Of a DNA stretch of 64,000 nucleotides, positions 46,731 through 58,326 are shown piece by piece (positions within the stretch are counted from its first letter, which is position 1; every line of letters begins with the position of its first letter). Under the pieces are notes generated by a model, which saw only the letters and a program-made list of their open reading frames with translations, had not been told where the DNA came from and did no database searches. The position numbers were made by a program, and so were the translations under genes. Location: NCBI GenBank assembly GCA_016806645.1, contig JACSYO010001857.1, positions 1,268,501-1,332,500 of the forward strand, written 5' to 3'. Origin of the DNA: Ophiodon elongatus. Taxonomy: Eukaryota > Chordata > Actinopteri > Perciformes > Hexagrammidae.

Positions 46731-48572
46731 CAGAGAGCAGGCTGTCCTCCATGTTGAGCTAGTAGCTGCTGTCGATTTGTGAAATTTGGCGGGGGAAGGG
46801 CGCTACTGGCTCCCTTAAACGCCAGTCAAAAGTGACAAGTCCCTCCCTAGCTTACTGTTTTTACAGGAAACACGTAAATGTGCACCAACAAATAGAATTC
46901 CGATAACATGGGAAAGTTAACAAAAATAATATTCATTTTTGACCCACGTTTGGAGTGTTGGCTCCAATGCAGAAAAATACAGCAAAATACAGTAAAAAAC
47001 ATTGTAATCTGCTTGCATCATGACATTTTATAGATAAATATATGCAGCCTGACAAATTTATTGAAACGCTAACACCAAAACTGTAAGTGAACTTTTTAGG
47101 GAGTGCGAAGGTCATAATCAAATCGCTTGAACATCCTTTTGCAAGCGTAGACTGATGGAGTGCTCGAGACCATAGCAGTGAGCGCTTAGGAGAGAGAATG
47201 GGAGTTTCACCAGCTAATAGTTTAAGGGGCATATGAGCGATAGTGGAGGAGGCAGACCGGGGAGGGGATGTGATTCAGAGTGATGTGAGCTTTTTGGATA
47301 GGAGGAATGGTAACGTTATGACAGTAGATTAGAGCCCGACTAACCTGATGTTGTAGAATTATCCCTCCAAAGCCACAAAAGAAAGGAGTTGGGACTAGGT
47401 GACAATGATCATGAGCTCATATCGCACCTCATTAAAATGTGCAGTTTTGAAACCGTGTGTTGCAGGCAGTGTTAGAGAATTGACTGAGAATCACGGGATA
47501 CACAACACATTACCTGTGAAATTGCCAGTGAAATCTCTCCGACTTGAAGGAACAAACGTTCGAGCAGGTTAAGTGGATAGAAAACAGCAACAGCACCGCC
47601 ACGTTCTGGAGACACCAAACATCACCATTCAAAAGGACTGACGCTTCATTGATTATTCGGGGGGTCTCATGCGGTTCTTAAGCCTGGCTCTGGGGTGTGT
47701 GTGTTTTCCAATAGTCAGAGAAATGTGACAATACCAGGAAATTTCCTCCAAGCGGCAAAAAGAGAGGGTCATGTACTGTGGGCTAATGACTGCCATGAAT
47801 AAAGCGAGATCATTTGCAATCTAACGCTAATGATGGCGGCGTAATGAAGTGTGGAGGAGATTTCAGGCACCCGAAGCTTGCAAGGACGCAATTAAAATTG
47901 CTTAATTTCACCTCAGGCTTCCATAGCAATTACCTCCCTTCCCCCTATACTTTACCTCGGGAAGGTACGCAGTATCGGACTATTGCTCAAGATTGCATGG
48001 CAATGTTTGTCGAGTGACATTATGTATAATCACGGCCGAGCAGAGATATGAAAAGTCTGGTTGTTAAGGACTCCAGCAGTGAAAGGAAAATGCCAAATGT
48101 GTATTCATGTATTCCTACAACCAACCTGTGGCTGCTCCCCTTAGTCATTATCCAAGCCTGTTGGTTCTTGAAATTAAGTGGCTTTTATGTCATTTCTTGG
48201 TATACAGTATATTAAATTGGTGAGGCTTAACCTTTTTAACGCAGCTTTCAATTCCATTCAAACCGAGCAGTCATTTGACAACTAGCAAGGCTTGTCCTTG
48301 ATAAGACACCGAGATAGAAACTGTCATGTTCTTTGTTTGTTTTTTCTCTCTGAAGCTCGTGTGGCGGCCCACTCGTCTGGCTTCCTGTGCTGCTCCGTTG
48401 TTTCCGTCCTGCAGGAGACTGCTGGGTCGTCACAGCAACTGGCTGCACCTGAGGTGGGAGTGGTCCAAGGTCCAAGGTCCAAAAGGGATGCTCTTCCATG
48501 GTGATGACAAGACCGCTTCTTTTACGTAACGTGGTTTGTGTCGTTCATGTGCCGCTTGGTCTTCTAGTGTTC
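46731..48572. other. Intergenic DNA with one stretch that looks non-repetitive
   Basis: No exon is supported. The stretch 47780-47990 contains cgcaattaaaattgcttaat and other homeodomain-like TAAT sites in balanced sequence and is discussed as a possible regulatory element. Confidence 0.45.
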
Positions 48573-48941
48573 GCTCATGAAGGACTCAGTCTGGTTCAGG
48601 TGAGGCCTGCTCATGAAGGACTCAGTATGGTTCAGGTGAGGCCTGCTCATGAAGGACTCAGTCTGGTTCAGGTGAGGCCTGCTCATGAAGGACTCAGTCT
48701 GGTTCAGGTGAGGCCTGCTCATGAAGGACTCAGTCTGGTTTAGGTGAGGCCTGCTCATGAAGGACTCAGTATGGTTCAGGTGAGGCCTGCTCATGAAGGA
48801 CTCAGTATGGTTCAGGTGAGGCCTGCTCATGAAGGACTCAGTATGGTTCAGGTGAGGCCTGCTCATGAAGGACTCAGTCTGGTTCAGGTGAGGCCTGCTC
48901 ATGAAGGACTCCTTCTTCTGCTCATGAAGGACTCAGTCTGG
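48573..48941. repeat. 36-bp minisatellite, about ten copies
   Basis: Units start at 48573, 48609, 48645 and so on, every 36 bp, and read gctcatgaaggactcag, then t(c/a)tggttcaggtgaggcct. A shortened unit closes the array. Copies differ mainly at one C/A position. Because 36 is a multiple of three, the frame stays open (PAHEGLSLVQVR repeat on the plus strand), but no gene context is present. Confidence 0.95.
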
Positions 48942-50396
48942 AGCAACGGCTCTTGAAAGTTAACCTGACTCTTACGCACATGCACCGAAGCAGGATTTTG
49001 TATTTATTCTTTTGTAAAAATGTATTTATATAGCACTTTTTACCGACAGAAATGTACTCACGCTTGCGAATTGAAATCCGTTCCTGTCAAAAAGAACGAC
49101 TCATTTGCGAATAAAACAACACTACTCTTCACGACCTTGACTTCCATATCTCTACACCCCATCATATTTTCTTATTAATTGAATAAATTCATTTGGCTTT
49201 TGAAACTTTTGTGAGTGTGGACTGTGTCACGACCCGGCTCTTAGGCCACGACAAAGACGGGAGACACACAGGGTTTAAACAGGAAAAAAGGAACATTTAT
49301 TAGCCCCACACGGCAATTTAAAGTGTTAGCACGGCAGGGTGCTCAGGGAACGGAGATCCTCCCTTTGCTCTGGCGCAGACTGGTCTTGAAGGCTCCTGGG
49401 AGAATGGCCAGGTGCTCCTAGTGGGCCTGATTAGCTCCGCCTACCAAGGACCTGCAAGACACACACACACCAGCCAGGGTACAAGCACACAGCAGGCCTG
49501 CCTAAAACCAGAGGGCCGTCACAACTGTGTTTTGTAAACCGGAGCAAATGGGAGCTCATCTTGGATTTGATTAGATTACTTACTATTTCTTTTGTGGAGT
49601 GATTGTTTGTTTAGAATTTAAATTAAGTATAGGTCCATGTAATTGGTGAGAAAAGCTGCTCTAATTTGTAAGCGCTGTGCATCCCCTTTTGTAGTAGTGT
49701 GGTGGAGAATGTGTGAAGACAATGTGAGGTCAGCGCTCCAGTGCCTGCTTTCTATTGGTTTGAGCTTGGTGTCCTTTGTGTTGTGTGTCTTGGGAAGACT
49801 TGGTTGGCTGAAGGCCTGTGTTGGACACGTGATGAGCTTTGGTGCTCATTTTGAGATGAACGTTTCAATGTGTTTGCAGGGGCTGAACCTCACTTCCTGC
49901 TGACCACTCCTCACTGCTCTAATCTCGGACCAGCAGGGGTGTTTGGAAAATGTTTAATTCTTTGGAAGTTGAAAAGCCAATTTTTCAGTTTATTGTTTGG
50001 GCTTTTCTGGCATGCAACTTTATTGTTTTTGTTTTTGTCCCACCACCCTCATTATAATAATATTCATGCACAGCTGTTTTCAGTGAAAAAACAGCAACCA
50101 GCTGGCAAACATTGTGGAGCATTTAGCAGCTAAATAGGCAGATAGTTCTCATGTGTTGGTAGAGACCAAAACAGAGCTAAAAGAAGAGTGAATATTGGAT
50201 TTACGTTCACCAGCTGGCCAGAAACACGACGCCACGTGAAGTCTAACGTTGCTCACTTGTGTTGTTGATTTTAGAACCTAATGCGCAATGCATGCTGGTA
50301 AAGGTAGGCACTGTGGCACAGACTTCATGACCAGGAGAAGACACATTTCTGTATCAATTTAAGTGACATCAAAGTGACTCTAGTTTTACCACAAAC
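48942..50396. other. Intergenic DNA with dispersed repeats
   Basis: The stretch 49225-49526, starting tgtcacgacccggctctta and ending gagggccgtcacaac, reads like an interspersed element, but I cannot prove its ends. The part 49880-50130 shares phrases with 41350-41650. No exon is supported. Confidence 0.45.
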
Positions 50397-50407
50397 TGTG
50401 TATCACT

Positions 50408-53400
50408 TCTCCATGAATCGCTACCTTAACGTGGTGGAGGAGTTTGAGTGGCTCAGTGATCCTGGGAGCTATGTTGTCCGGGGCATCAGTCCCTGGTTGG
50501 GTCTCCCAAGACAAACAGGTCGCAGGGGAGAGTCCAGACTAAGAGCGGTTCAAAAACCCTGATGAACAGCAGCCCACGGATTACAGCCACCTCGCCCGGA
50601 CCAGGGAAACCGGGGCACCCTCCCGGAGCCAGACCCGGGAGGGGAGCTCGTAGGCGAGCGTCTGGTGGCCGGGCCTTCGCCCATGGGGCCCGGTTGGGCT
50701 CAGCCAGAAGAAACATCCTGGAGCAGCCACCCTGTGGACCCACCACCCGCAGGGATAAGCATCGGGGTCGGGTGCTATGTGGACCGGGCGGCAGGCCGGG
50801 CATGGGGCCTGGGCGAGCTGATCGCCGGCGGCATAGACTAGCTCTAGGGACGTGGAACGTCACCTCGCTAACGGGGAAAGAGCCGGAGCTGGTGCGGGAG
50901 GTGGAGCGGTACCAGCTAGATATAGTTGGCCTCACCTCCACACGCAGCACTGGCTCTGGAACCAAGCTCCTGGAGAAAGGTTGGACTTTGTCCTTTTCTG
51001 GAGTTGCCCAGGGGGAGAGGCGCCGGGCGGGAGTGGGGATACTCACGAGCCCCCGGCTGAGCACCGCCGTGTTGGAGTTCTACCCGGGGAGCGAGAGGGT
51101 CGCCTCCCTGCGCCTGCGGGTTGCGGGGAGTAAGGCTCTGACTGTTGTTTGTGCCTATGCACCGAACAGCAGTTCGGAGTATCCGGCCTTCTTGGAGTCG
51201 GTGGGAGGGGTCCTGGAAGGGGCGCCTCCTGCTGACTCCATAGTTCTCCTGGGAGACTTCAACGCTCACGTGGGCAACGACAGAGAAACCTGGCGGGGGG
51301 TGATTGGGAGGAACGGCTTGCCTGATCTGAACCCGAGTGGTGTCTCGCTGTTGGACTTCTGTGCTAGCCACGGTTTTTCCATAACGAACACCATGTTCGA
51401 ACATAGGGTGGCTCATAAGTGTACCTGGTACCAGAACACCTTAGGCCGTAGATCAATGATCGACTTTGTAATCGTTTCATCTGATCTGCGGCCGTATATC
51501 TTGGACACTCGGGTGAAGAGAGGAGCAGAGCTGTCAACTGATCACCACCTGGTGGTGAGTTGGATTAGATGGCGGGGGAATCGGCTGGAAAGACCCGGCA
51601 AGCCCAAACGTGTAGTGAGGGTGAACTGGGAACGTCTGGCGGAGGATCCTGTCCGGGAGGTCTTCAACTCCCACCTCCGGAAGAACTTCTCACACATCCC
51701 AAAGGAGGCTGGGGACATGGAATCCGAGTGGACCATGTTCAAAGCCTCTATTGTGGACGTGGCCGCTAGGAGCTGTGGTCGGAAGGTCACCGGTGCCTGT
51801 CGTGGCGGTAACCCGAGAACCCGGTGGTGGACACCGGGGGTGAGGGAAGCCGTCAAACTGAAGAAGGAGGCCTTTCGGGCCTGGTTGGCTCAGGGGTCTC
51901 CTGAAACAGCTGAGAGGTACCGGCAGGCCAAAAGGGCTGCAGCTGCGGTGGTCGCGGACGCTAAAACTCGGGCATGGGAGGAGTTCGGGGAGGCTATGGA
52001 GAAGGACTTTCGGTTGGCCTCAAGGAAGTTCTGGCAAACCATCCGATGGCTCAGGAAGGGAAAGCAGGGCTTACCCCAGGCTGTGCTCAGCACGGGGGGG
52101 GAACTGCTGACCCGGACAGGGGACATCGTCGGGCGGTGGAAAGAGCACTTTGAGGAACTCCTAAACCCGGCCAACATGTCCTCTAGAGGGGAGGCAGCGC
52201 CTGACGACTTGGGGGGGGTCGAATCCATATCCTTGGCAGAGGCCACTAAGGTAGTCAATAAGCTCCTTGGTGGCAAGGCGCCGGGGGTGGATGAGATCCG
52301 CCCTGAGATGCTGAAGGCGCTGGACGTTGTTGGGCTGTCTTAGCTGCCACGCCTTTTCAATGTCGCATGGGGGTCGGGAACAGTGCCCATGGACTGGCAG
52401 ACCGAGGTGGTGGTTCCCATTTTCAAAAAGGGGGACCGGAGAGTGTGCTCGAATTATCGGGGTATCACACTACTCAGCCTCCCGGGGAAAGTGTATGCCA
52501 GGGTGCTGGAAAGGAAGCTCCGACCGATTGTCGAACCTCGGATTCAAGAGGAGCAGTGCGGATTCCGTCCCGGTCGTGGAACAGTGGACCAGCTCTTTAC
52601 CCTCGCAAGACTACTGGAGGGGCTCTGGGAGTTTGCCAAACCAGTCTACATGTGTTTTGTGGACTTGGAGAAGGCCTTCGACCGGGTCCCTCGGGGGTTT
52701 TTGTGGGGGGGTGCTGCGGGAGTATGGGGTGCCGGACCCGTTACAACGGGCCATCCGGTCTCTGTACGACTGCAGTAGGAGCTGTGTTCGTATTCTCGGC
52801 AATAAGTCAGACGCGTTCCCGGTGGGTGTTGGCCTCCGCCAGGGCTGCCCTTTATCACCGGTCCTGTTCGTGACTTTCATGGACAGGATATCTAGGCGCA
52901 GCCGGGGGGAGGAGAACGTCGGGTTTGGGGGTCTCAGGATCGCCTCTCTGCTGTTCGCAGATGATGTGGTCCTGTTAGCCTCTTCGGACCATGACCTCCA
53001 GCATTCACTGGGGCGATTTGCAGCCGAGTGTGACGCGGCGGGGATGAGGGTAAGCACATCCAAATCTGAGGCCATGGTGCTCTGCCGGAAACCGGTGGAT
53101 TGTTCCCTCCGGGTGGGGACGCAGTGCCTGCCGCAAGCAAAGGAGTTCAAGTATCTCGGGGTCTTGTTCACGAGTGAGGGTAAGATGGAGCGGGAGATCG
53201 ACCGGCGGATCGGTGCGGCTGCAGCAGTAAAACAGGCGCTGCACCGGACCATCTTGGTGAAGAGGGAGCTGAGCCGGAAGGCAAAGCTCTCAATTTACTG
53301 GGCGGTCTACGTTCCGACCCTCACCTATGGTCACGAACTCTGGGTCGTGACCGAAAGAACGAGGTCTCGGATACAAGCGGCGGAAATGAGTTTTCTCCGT

Positions 53401-53769
53401 AGGGTGGCCGGGCTCAGCCTTAGAGATAGGGTAAGGAGCTCGGACATCCGGAGGGAACTTGGAGTTGAGGCGCTACTCCTTCGTATCGAAAGGAGTCAGC
53501 TGAGGTGGTTCGGGCATCTGATCAGGATGCCTCCTGGACACCTCCCGTTAGAGGTTTTCCAGGCACGCCCAACTGGTAGGAGGCCCCGGGGAAGACCCAG
53601 GACACGCTGGAGGGATTATATCTCCCAGCTGGCCTGGGAACGCCTCGGGATCCCCCAGAACGGGCTGGAACGTGTTGCGGGTGAGAGGGAAGCCTGGATC
53701 GGCCTGCTAGGCCTGCTGCCACCGCGACCCGACCCCGGATAAGCGGAGGAAAATGGATGGATGGATGGA
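50408..53769 (+). mobile_element. RTE-like LINE, plus strand, nearly full length
   Basis: It begins at the same 5' sequence as the minus-strand copy (tctccatgaatcgctacc) and ends in aaaatggatggatggatgga. An imperfect 11-bp direct repeat flanks it: tgtgtatcact at 50397-50407 and tgtatatcact at 53770-53780, 10 of 11 bases matching. It carries one long reading frame with APE endonuclease, reverse transcriptase and a C-terminal basic region. It is very similar along its length to the copy at 9389-13197 but lacks that copy's tandem arrays and deletion. Confidence 0.92.
50562..53742 (+). pseudogene. LINE endonuclease/reverse-transcriptase ORF with one stop and one frameshift
   Basis: From the ATG at 50562, the endonuclease begins near residue 95 (LGTWNVTSL), with GDFNAH at 231-236 and STDHHLVVSW at 325-334. 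The reverse transcriptase follows with NYRGITLL, QCGFRPGR, VDLEKAFDRVP, LRQGCPLSP and FADDVVLL (FADD at 52953-52964). The C-terminus has LRWFGHLIRMPPG and GRPRTRWRDY. The frame is broken by a TAG at 52341-52343 and by a one-step frameshift in the G-rich run near 52700-52712. With these two lesions it should not make a full protein. The usual catalytic glutamate motif of APE endonucleases (QE after the first strand) is not evident; GLTSTRS is seen there. Confidence 0.92.
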
Positions 53770-53780
53770 TGTATATCACT

Positions 53781-56156
53781 GGCATTTATCTTCTATTAAA
53801 CCATCATGTTTGTTTTTTTTAAACCTATTTATCTGACTCCGTTGTTTATGCTACAGTAGGTGTGCACTGCACTTTTATGTATTCTTATGTATGTAAGAAA
53901 GCCATCTTGCCCTTCAGCAGAAAATCACAGCATATAAATTCCATTGTCCCTGCCGGCCACATATTCGGCTGCTGAAGCTGACCCAGATTTCATGGAAGAG
54001 AAGGTGAAAGGAGTGTCTTATCTTCAAAATAATTTCCTCTGTCTCTAAGGCAGGCGGTGACAGCTTTGCCCTTAAAAATGGCCTGATCAAATATCTCAGG
54101 TGAAGGAAGGGTCACAGTCGGGGCAGGATGTGAGCTGCTACCCTTATCGTCAACATGTTATTAGAATGTATTATCAGTCCACTGTTGCACATCTGGAATG
54201 TGCGTGTGTGCCTCTATTATAAAAACAATGACAGCTAAATTACCTCACAAGGGTAAATGAGATGAAGTACTTCTTTTTAAAGGACTTTCCTACTGTTCCT
54301 ATCCAAAGTAAGCTGTTTAGAGTTGGGTTAGGATCAAGGACAGTATACGGGTAGGATCTGGATCAAAGATTAAGAAAAAATGTAATTGTAGATTTAGATA
54401 TCTTGTGGGAATGTTAAGGTGGTTACAATAAATATCTTTACATTAACAATGGATCTCATGATGGACTTAAGGGGTTGCTCGAAGTGAACCTACAGAGAAT
54501 TGACCCCTTGCTAAACCCCGCCCTTTTGTTGTTAGCTGTCGCTACTCCATCAAGCTGTCGAAAGCTAGCATGGCGCCCACGCTGTCACTAGTGTTTGAAG
54601 GAAATATCCAGGATGTCAGAGTGATTCAGCATTGAATACAAGTTGAAAAGATAAAGATAGAAGCTAAAGGTACAGATCAGCGTGAAAGTGAACCATCACC
54701 TCGATCCAGACAGACGACAATGAAATTAAGGAACAGCGCTGTTCCTGTGAAGATACAAGTTGATTTCTTGGCAAAAATAAGTTTAGATTTCAGTGAAACT
54801 TTAAAGTTTTAGAAAGAGTTAGTATGATCAGTATGTGTTGAATGTGTGTGTTTATATGGCGGTCTGAACTGTATGTGTGTGAAAGAATAGCTATGAAGGA
54901 CAGACAACCCTGAAAGAAAAAAGAAATAGACTGGGTCAGCCTGAGTGAGAGAATCAGAGGGAGAAAGAGAGGAAAGAGTGGTGGGGGTAAATAGAGATGG
55001 ACTTGTCAGCTGCGTCGTCATGGCAACCACAGCCAGGAAACAGCAGGAGTGTTTATTTTCATGTCTTTTCTTTGTTTTCCTGGCGTGTGCGGTGATGATC
55101 CAGGATGTGACATCAGGGCCTGGCTCTCTAATGTCCGTGAGTGCAAACAATCGGCCAGGCAGCTTACAAGCAGCGCTCGTTATCGGAAATTAGGATGCCA
55201 GGCAGCTGGAGCCTTGATATTTAAAGGACGCATGCATCTGGCACATGGGTGGTTCATCTGTAAGGCGTGTAGGTTAAGGGGGGGAACACGTGCTGACCGC
55301 CACAGCATTCTGTCTGTTCTGTTTAAGCCTCTGAAGAATTCAAATATTCCATGTGAAGAGGGATTTGTTAAAGGAACAAGTCCCTGAAAACACAAATATT
55401 TGGGCAATAAGAGAGGAAATTACCGTATTTGATTTAAAGCTCAACTGGACTATTGGAGCTTCTGAATGATTATACTTCATTATTTAACTTGAATACATCA
55501 TATACTGTAAAGCACAACAGTAAAATGAAGTATTTTACACAAATGTATGGCTTCTTTTTCGTTTTTCCTTTGTGCAAGTCCAGCAGGTGCCCAAAGTAAT
55601 AAACATTTGTCCAATAAAAGAGATTCCAATGGTAGCACAATGCTGATTAAGTCACTCAGTGGATTTTACTCTGCCACAGACCACTGAACAGTTTGGAACA
55701 AACTTAATTTCATTCGTCCATCAATGTGGCACATCCCCAGGCTCTAAGTCCAAGATGTTTGTGTGATGGATGGCTTGTGGGATCTGACGTTGGTGGAATT
55801 GAGAGGTCAGCAGGTTCAAGACGGACAGACTTGGGTATTTGTTGGCCGTTGTGGAGAGTATTAACTCCTGCCTTTCCAAAACGAAGTGGTAACTGTTCTA
55901 AAGGGCTCTTTGTTGGAAAGCTGCTTCTCAAAGGGCTTCTTAGTCCAGTTCACAGTACACAAATAAAGGCGGACCAAATAAAATATATATATTTTTTGCT
56001 GACGGTTGTGTAGAAAGGAGCAGGTTACGAAGCAACAGGTACAACGTTTTTTTCACTTGATGTGCATGAATCCCTTCTCCTCCAGCATATGTTGTATAAC
56101 TTATTAACCAACACTATTTTTGTGGCAATAAAACATCTGACTCCTGCAGCAGTCTA
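53781..56156. other. Intergenic DNA, no gene recognised
   Basis: Short frames only. The stretch 55040-55270 (gcggtgatgatccaggatgt, cagcgctcgttatcgg) has balanced composition and no repeat look; it may be regulatory. No exon is supported. Confidence 0.45.
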
Positions 56157-56655
56157 AGGCTACATCCACACTATTACGTTATAAAACGGAGTTTCAAAAC
56201 AAAAACCATCTCCGTCCACACAGACGTTTCAGCATCATTTTCTAAATGGTCTCCGTCCATACTGCAACCTTTGAAAATGCAGATCACATGACCAGTCCTG
56301 TACACTGGGCATGCACGTGATGATGTAAACAGGAAGCAGATGTTCTACACACTGCAGTTGGTTTAGTTGCAGAAAATACTGAGGAGGGAAAACAGCAATG
56401 GGCGAAAAGAGGGACCAGAGATTTCTTTGCTTGGACCGACGACGAGGTCGAACTGTTGCTCAGAGTCACGTGATCTGGGCGTGACCAATCAGGGAAGGAC
56501 ACTCGTGACCGCTAAGACCCAATCAAGGAGCGAACACGGGCGTCTAAGTCATCATTTCCAAACTTCTCCGTTTACGCTCATCCGCACTATGACGTGACCC
56601 CGGAGTTTTCAAACGTATCCGTTTCCGGTGCTCTAAAACCGAGCAGAATATATAT
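56157..56655. repeat. Dispersed repeat (ctacatccacactattacgt type)
   Basis: The opening ggctacatccacactattac and the phrases gtccacacagacgttt and gttttcaaacgtatccgttt are typical of a widespread fish non-autonomous DNA element. A shorter related piece lies at 62389-62531. The tandem array at 56663 starts directly after it. Confidence 0.65.
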
Positions 56656-56662
56656 GCAACAA

Positions 56663-57600
56663 TGAGACTGAGAAAAATGAGAATAATGAGACTAATGAGA
56701 ACAATGAGACTGAGAACAATGAGAACAATGAGACTAATGAGACTAATGAGAACAATGAGAACAATGAGACTAATGAGAACAATGAGAACAATGAGACTAA
56801 TGAGAACAATGAGACTGAGAACAATGAGAACAATGAGACTAATGAGACTAATGAGAACAATGAGAACAATGAGACTAATGAGAACAATGAGAACAATGAG
56901 ACTAATGAGAACAATGAGACTGAGAACAATGAGAACAATGAGACTAATGAGACTAATGAGAACAATGAGAACAATGAGACTAATGAGAACAATGAGAACA
57001 ATGAGACTAATGAGAACAATGAGACTGAGAACAATGAGAACAATGAGACTAATGAGACTAATGAGAACAATGAGAACAATGAGACTAATGAGAACAATGA
57101 GAACAATGAGACTAATGAGAACAATGAGACTGAGAACAATGAGAACAATGAGACTAATGAGACTAATGAGAACAATGAGAACAATGAGACTAATGAGAAC
57201 AATGAGAACAATGAGACTAATGAGAACAATGAGACTGAGAACAATGAGAACAATGAGACTAATGAGAACAATGAGAACAATGAGACTGAGAACAATGAGA
57301 CTAATGAGACTAATGAGAACAATGAGACTGAGAACAATGAGAACAATGAGACTAATGAGACTAATGAGACCAATGAGACTAATGAGACTAATGAGAACAA
57401 TGAGAACAATGAGAACAATGAGACTGAGAACAATGAGAGCAATGAGACTAATGAGAACAATGAGACTAATGAGAACAATGAGAACAATGAGACTAATGAG
57501 AACAATGAGAACAATGAGACTGAGAACAGTGAGAACAATGAGACTAATGAGAACAATGAGACTAATAAGAACAATGAGAACAATGAGAACAATGAGAGTG
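56663..57600. repeat. Minisatellite with 105-bp higher-order period
   Basis: Basic units are nine bases, aatgagaac and aatgagact, with occasional six-base gagact steps. The marker gagactgagaac recurs at 56706, 56811, 56916, 57021, 57126 and 57231, exactly every 105 bp; the last 300 bp are less regular. All unit lengths are multiples of three, so one plus frame (MRTMRLMRT) and two minus frames (LIVLISLIVL and SLFSLFSLV) stay open for about 350 codons each. I call it satellite DNA. Confidence 0.95.
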
Positions 57601-58158
57601 AACCACAACAGTGACGTTGTGGGCCGTAAAACCAAAACAATAAGTGGAAAGACGACACCGTCAGGTGATGATTCTCTGTGGGTTCGTCACTACAACCAGC
57701 ACCTTTCACATTATACAAAGTAATTTGATCCATTGTTAATATAAAAATATTGATTAGTACAGCTTTAATATGGTAATATGACAGCTAGATAAAGAGGCTG
57801 AATGGCAACACAAGGTCCCTAAAAATGTTTAATTATTGTTTCATTGTCATAGAAATGAGAAAAGATGTTTTTTTTTTTTTTTGTTGCTTCACACTTTTCC
57901 CTTGTCCCCTCCCATAATTTTGACTTTATCACAGCTGAAGAGCTGTAAATAGCTGAACCTGCTGCCATTTTTTGTCTTTCATGGGTGAGAACTTCAAATG
58001 AAATGATGTTATGCGTCGTTGCCTTCAAGTTCAGGTTACTTTATTTGTACCCGTAGGTAGACTTGTTTTGCAAAGAAAGCGAGGCATCCATCTTGACACA
58101 CATTACAATCGACACAGACAACAATAAATAAATAAATAGATAAAAGTACAGATACAAA
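57601..58158. other. Intergenic DNA, no gene recognised
   Basis: It holds a T-run at 57868-57882 and an aaataaataaata stretch near 58125. No exon is supported. Confidence 0.5.
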
Positions 58159-58326
58159 GGTCTCTGGTGTACAGGGTCTCTAGTGTACAGGGTCTCTGGT
58201 GTACAGGGTCTCTAGTGTACAGGGTCTCTGGTGTACAGGGTCTCTAGTGTACAGGGTCTCTGGTGTACAGGGTCTCTGGTGTACAGGGTCTCTGGTGTAC
58301 AGGGTCTCTGGTGTACAGGGTCTCTG
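58159..58326. repeat. 16-bp tandem repeat, ten copies
   Basis: The unit ggtctctggtgtacag repeats ten times, some copies having tag in place of tgg; the first several copies alternate between the two forms. Confidence 0.95.

Noticed and set aside
50562..53742. A host gene with endonuclease and reverse-transcriptase domains
   Set aside because: It lies within an element with flanking direct repeats, a GGAT tail and a second copy in the window, and it carries a stop and a frameshift.
56544..57733. Open frames of about 350 codons on both strands (hydrophobic or Met-Arg-rich chains)
   Set aside because: They are created by nine- and six-base tandem units; several frames are open at once and the flanks add no domain.
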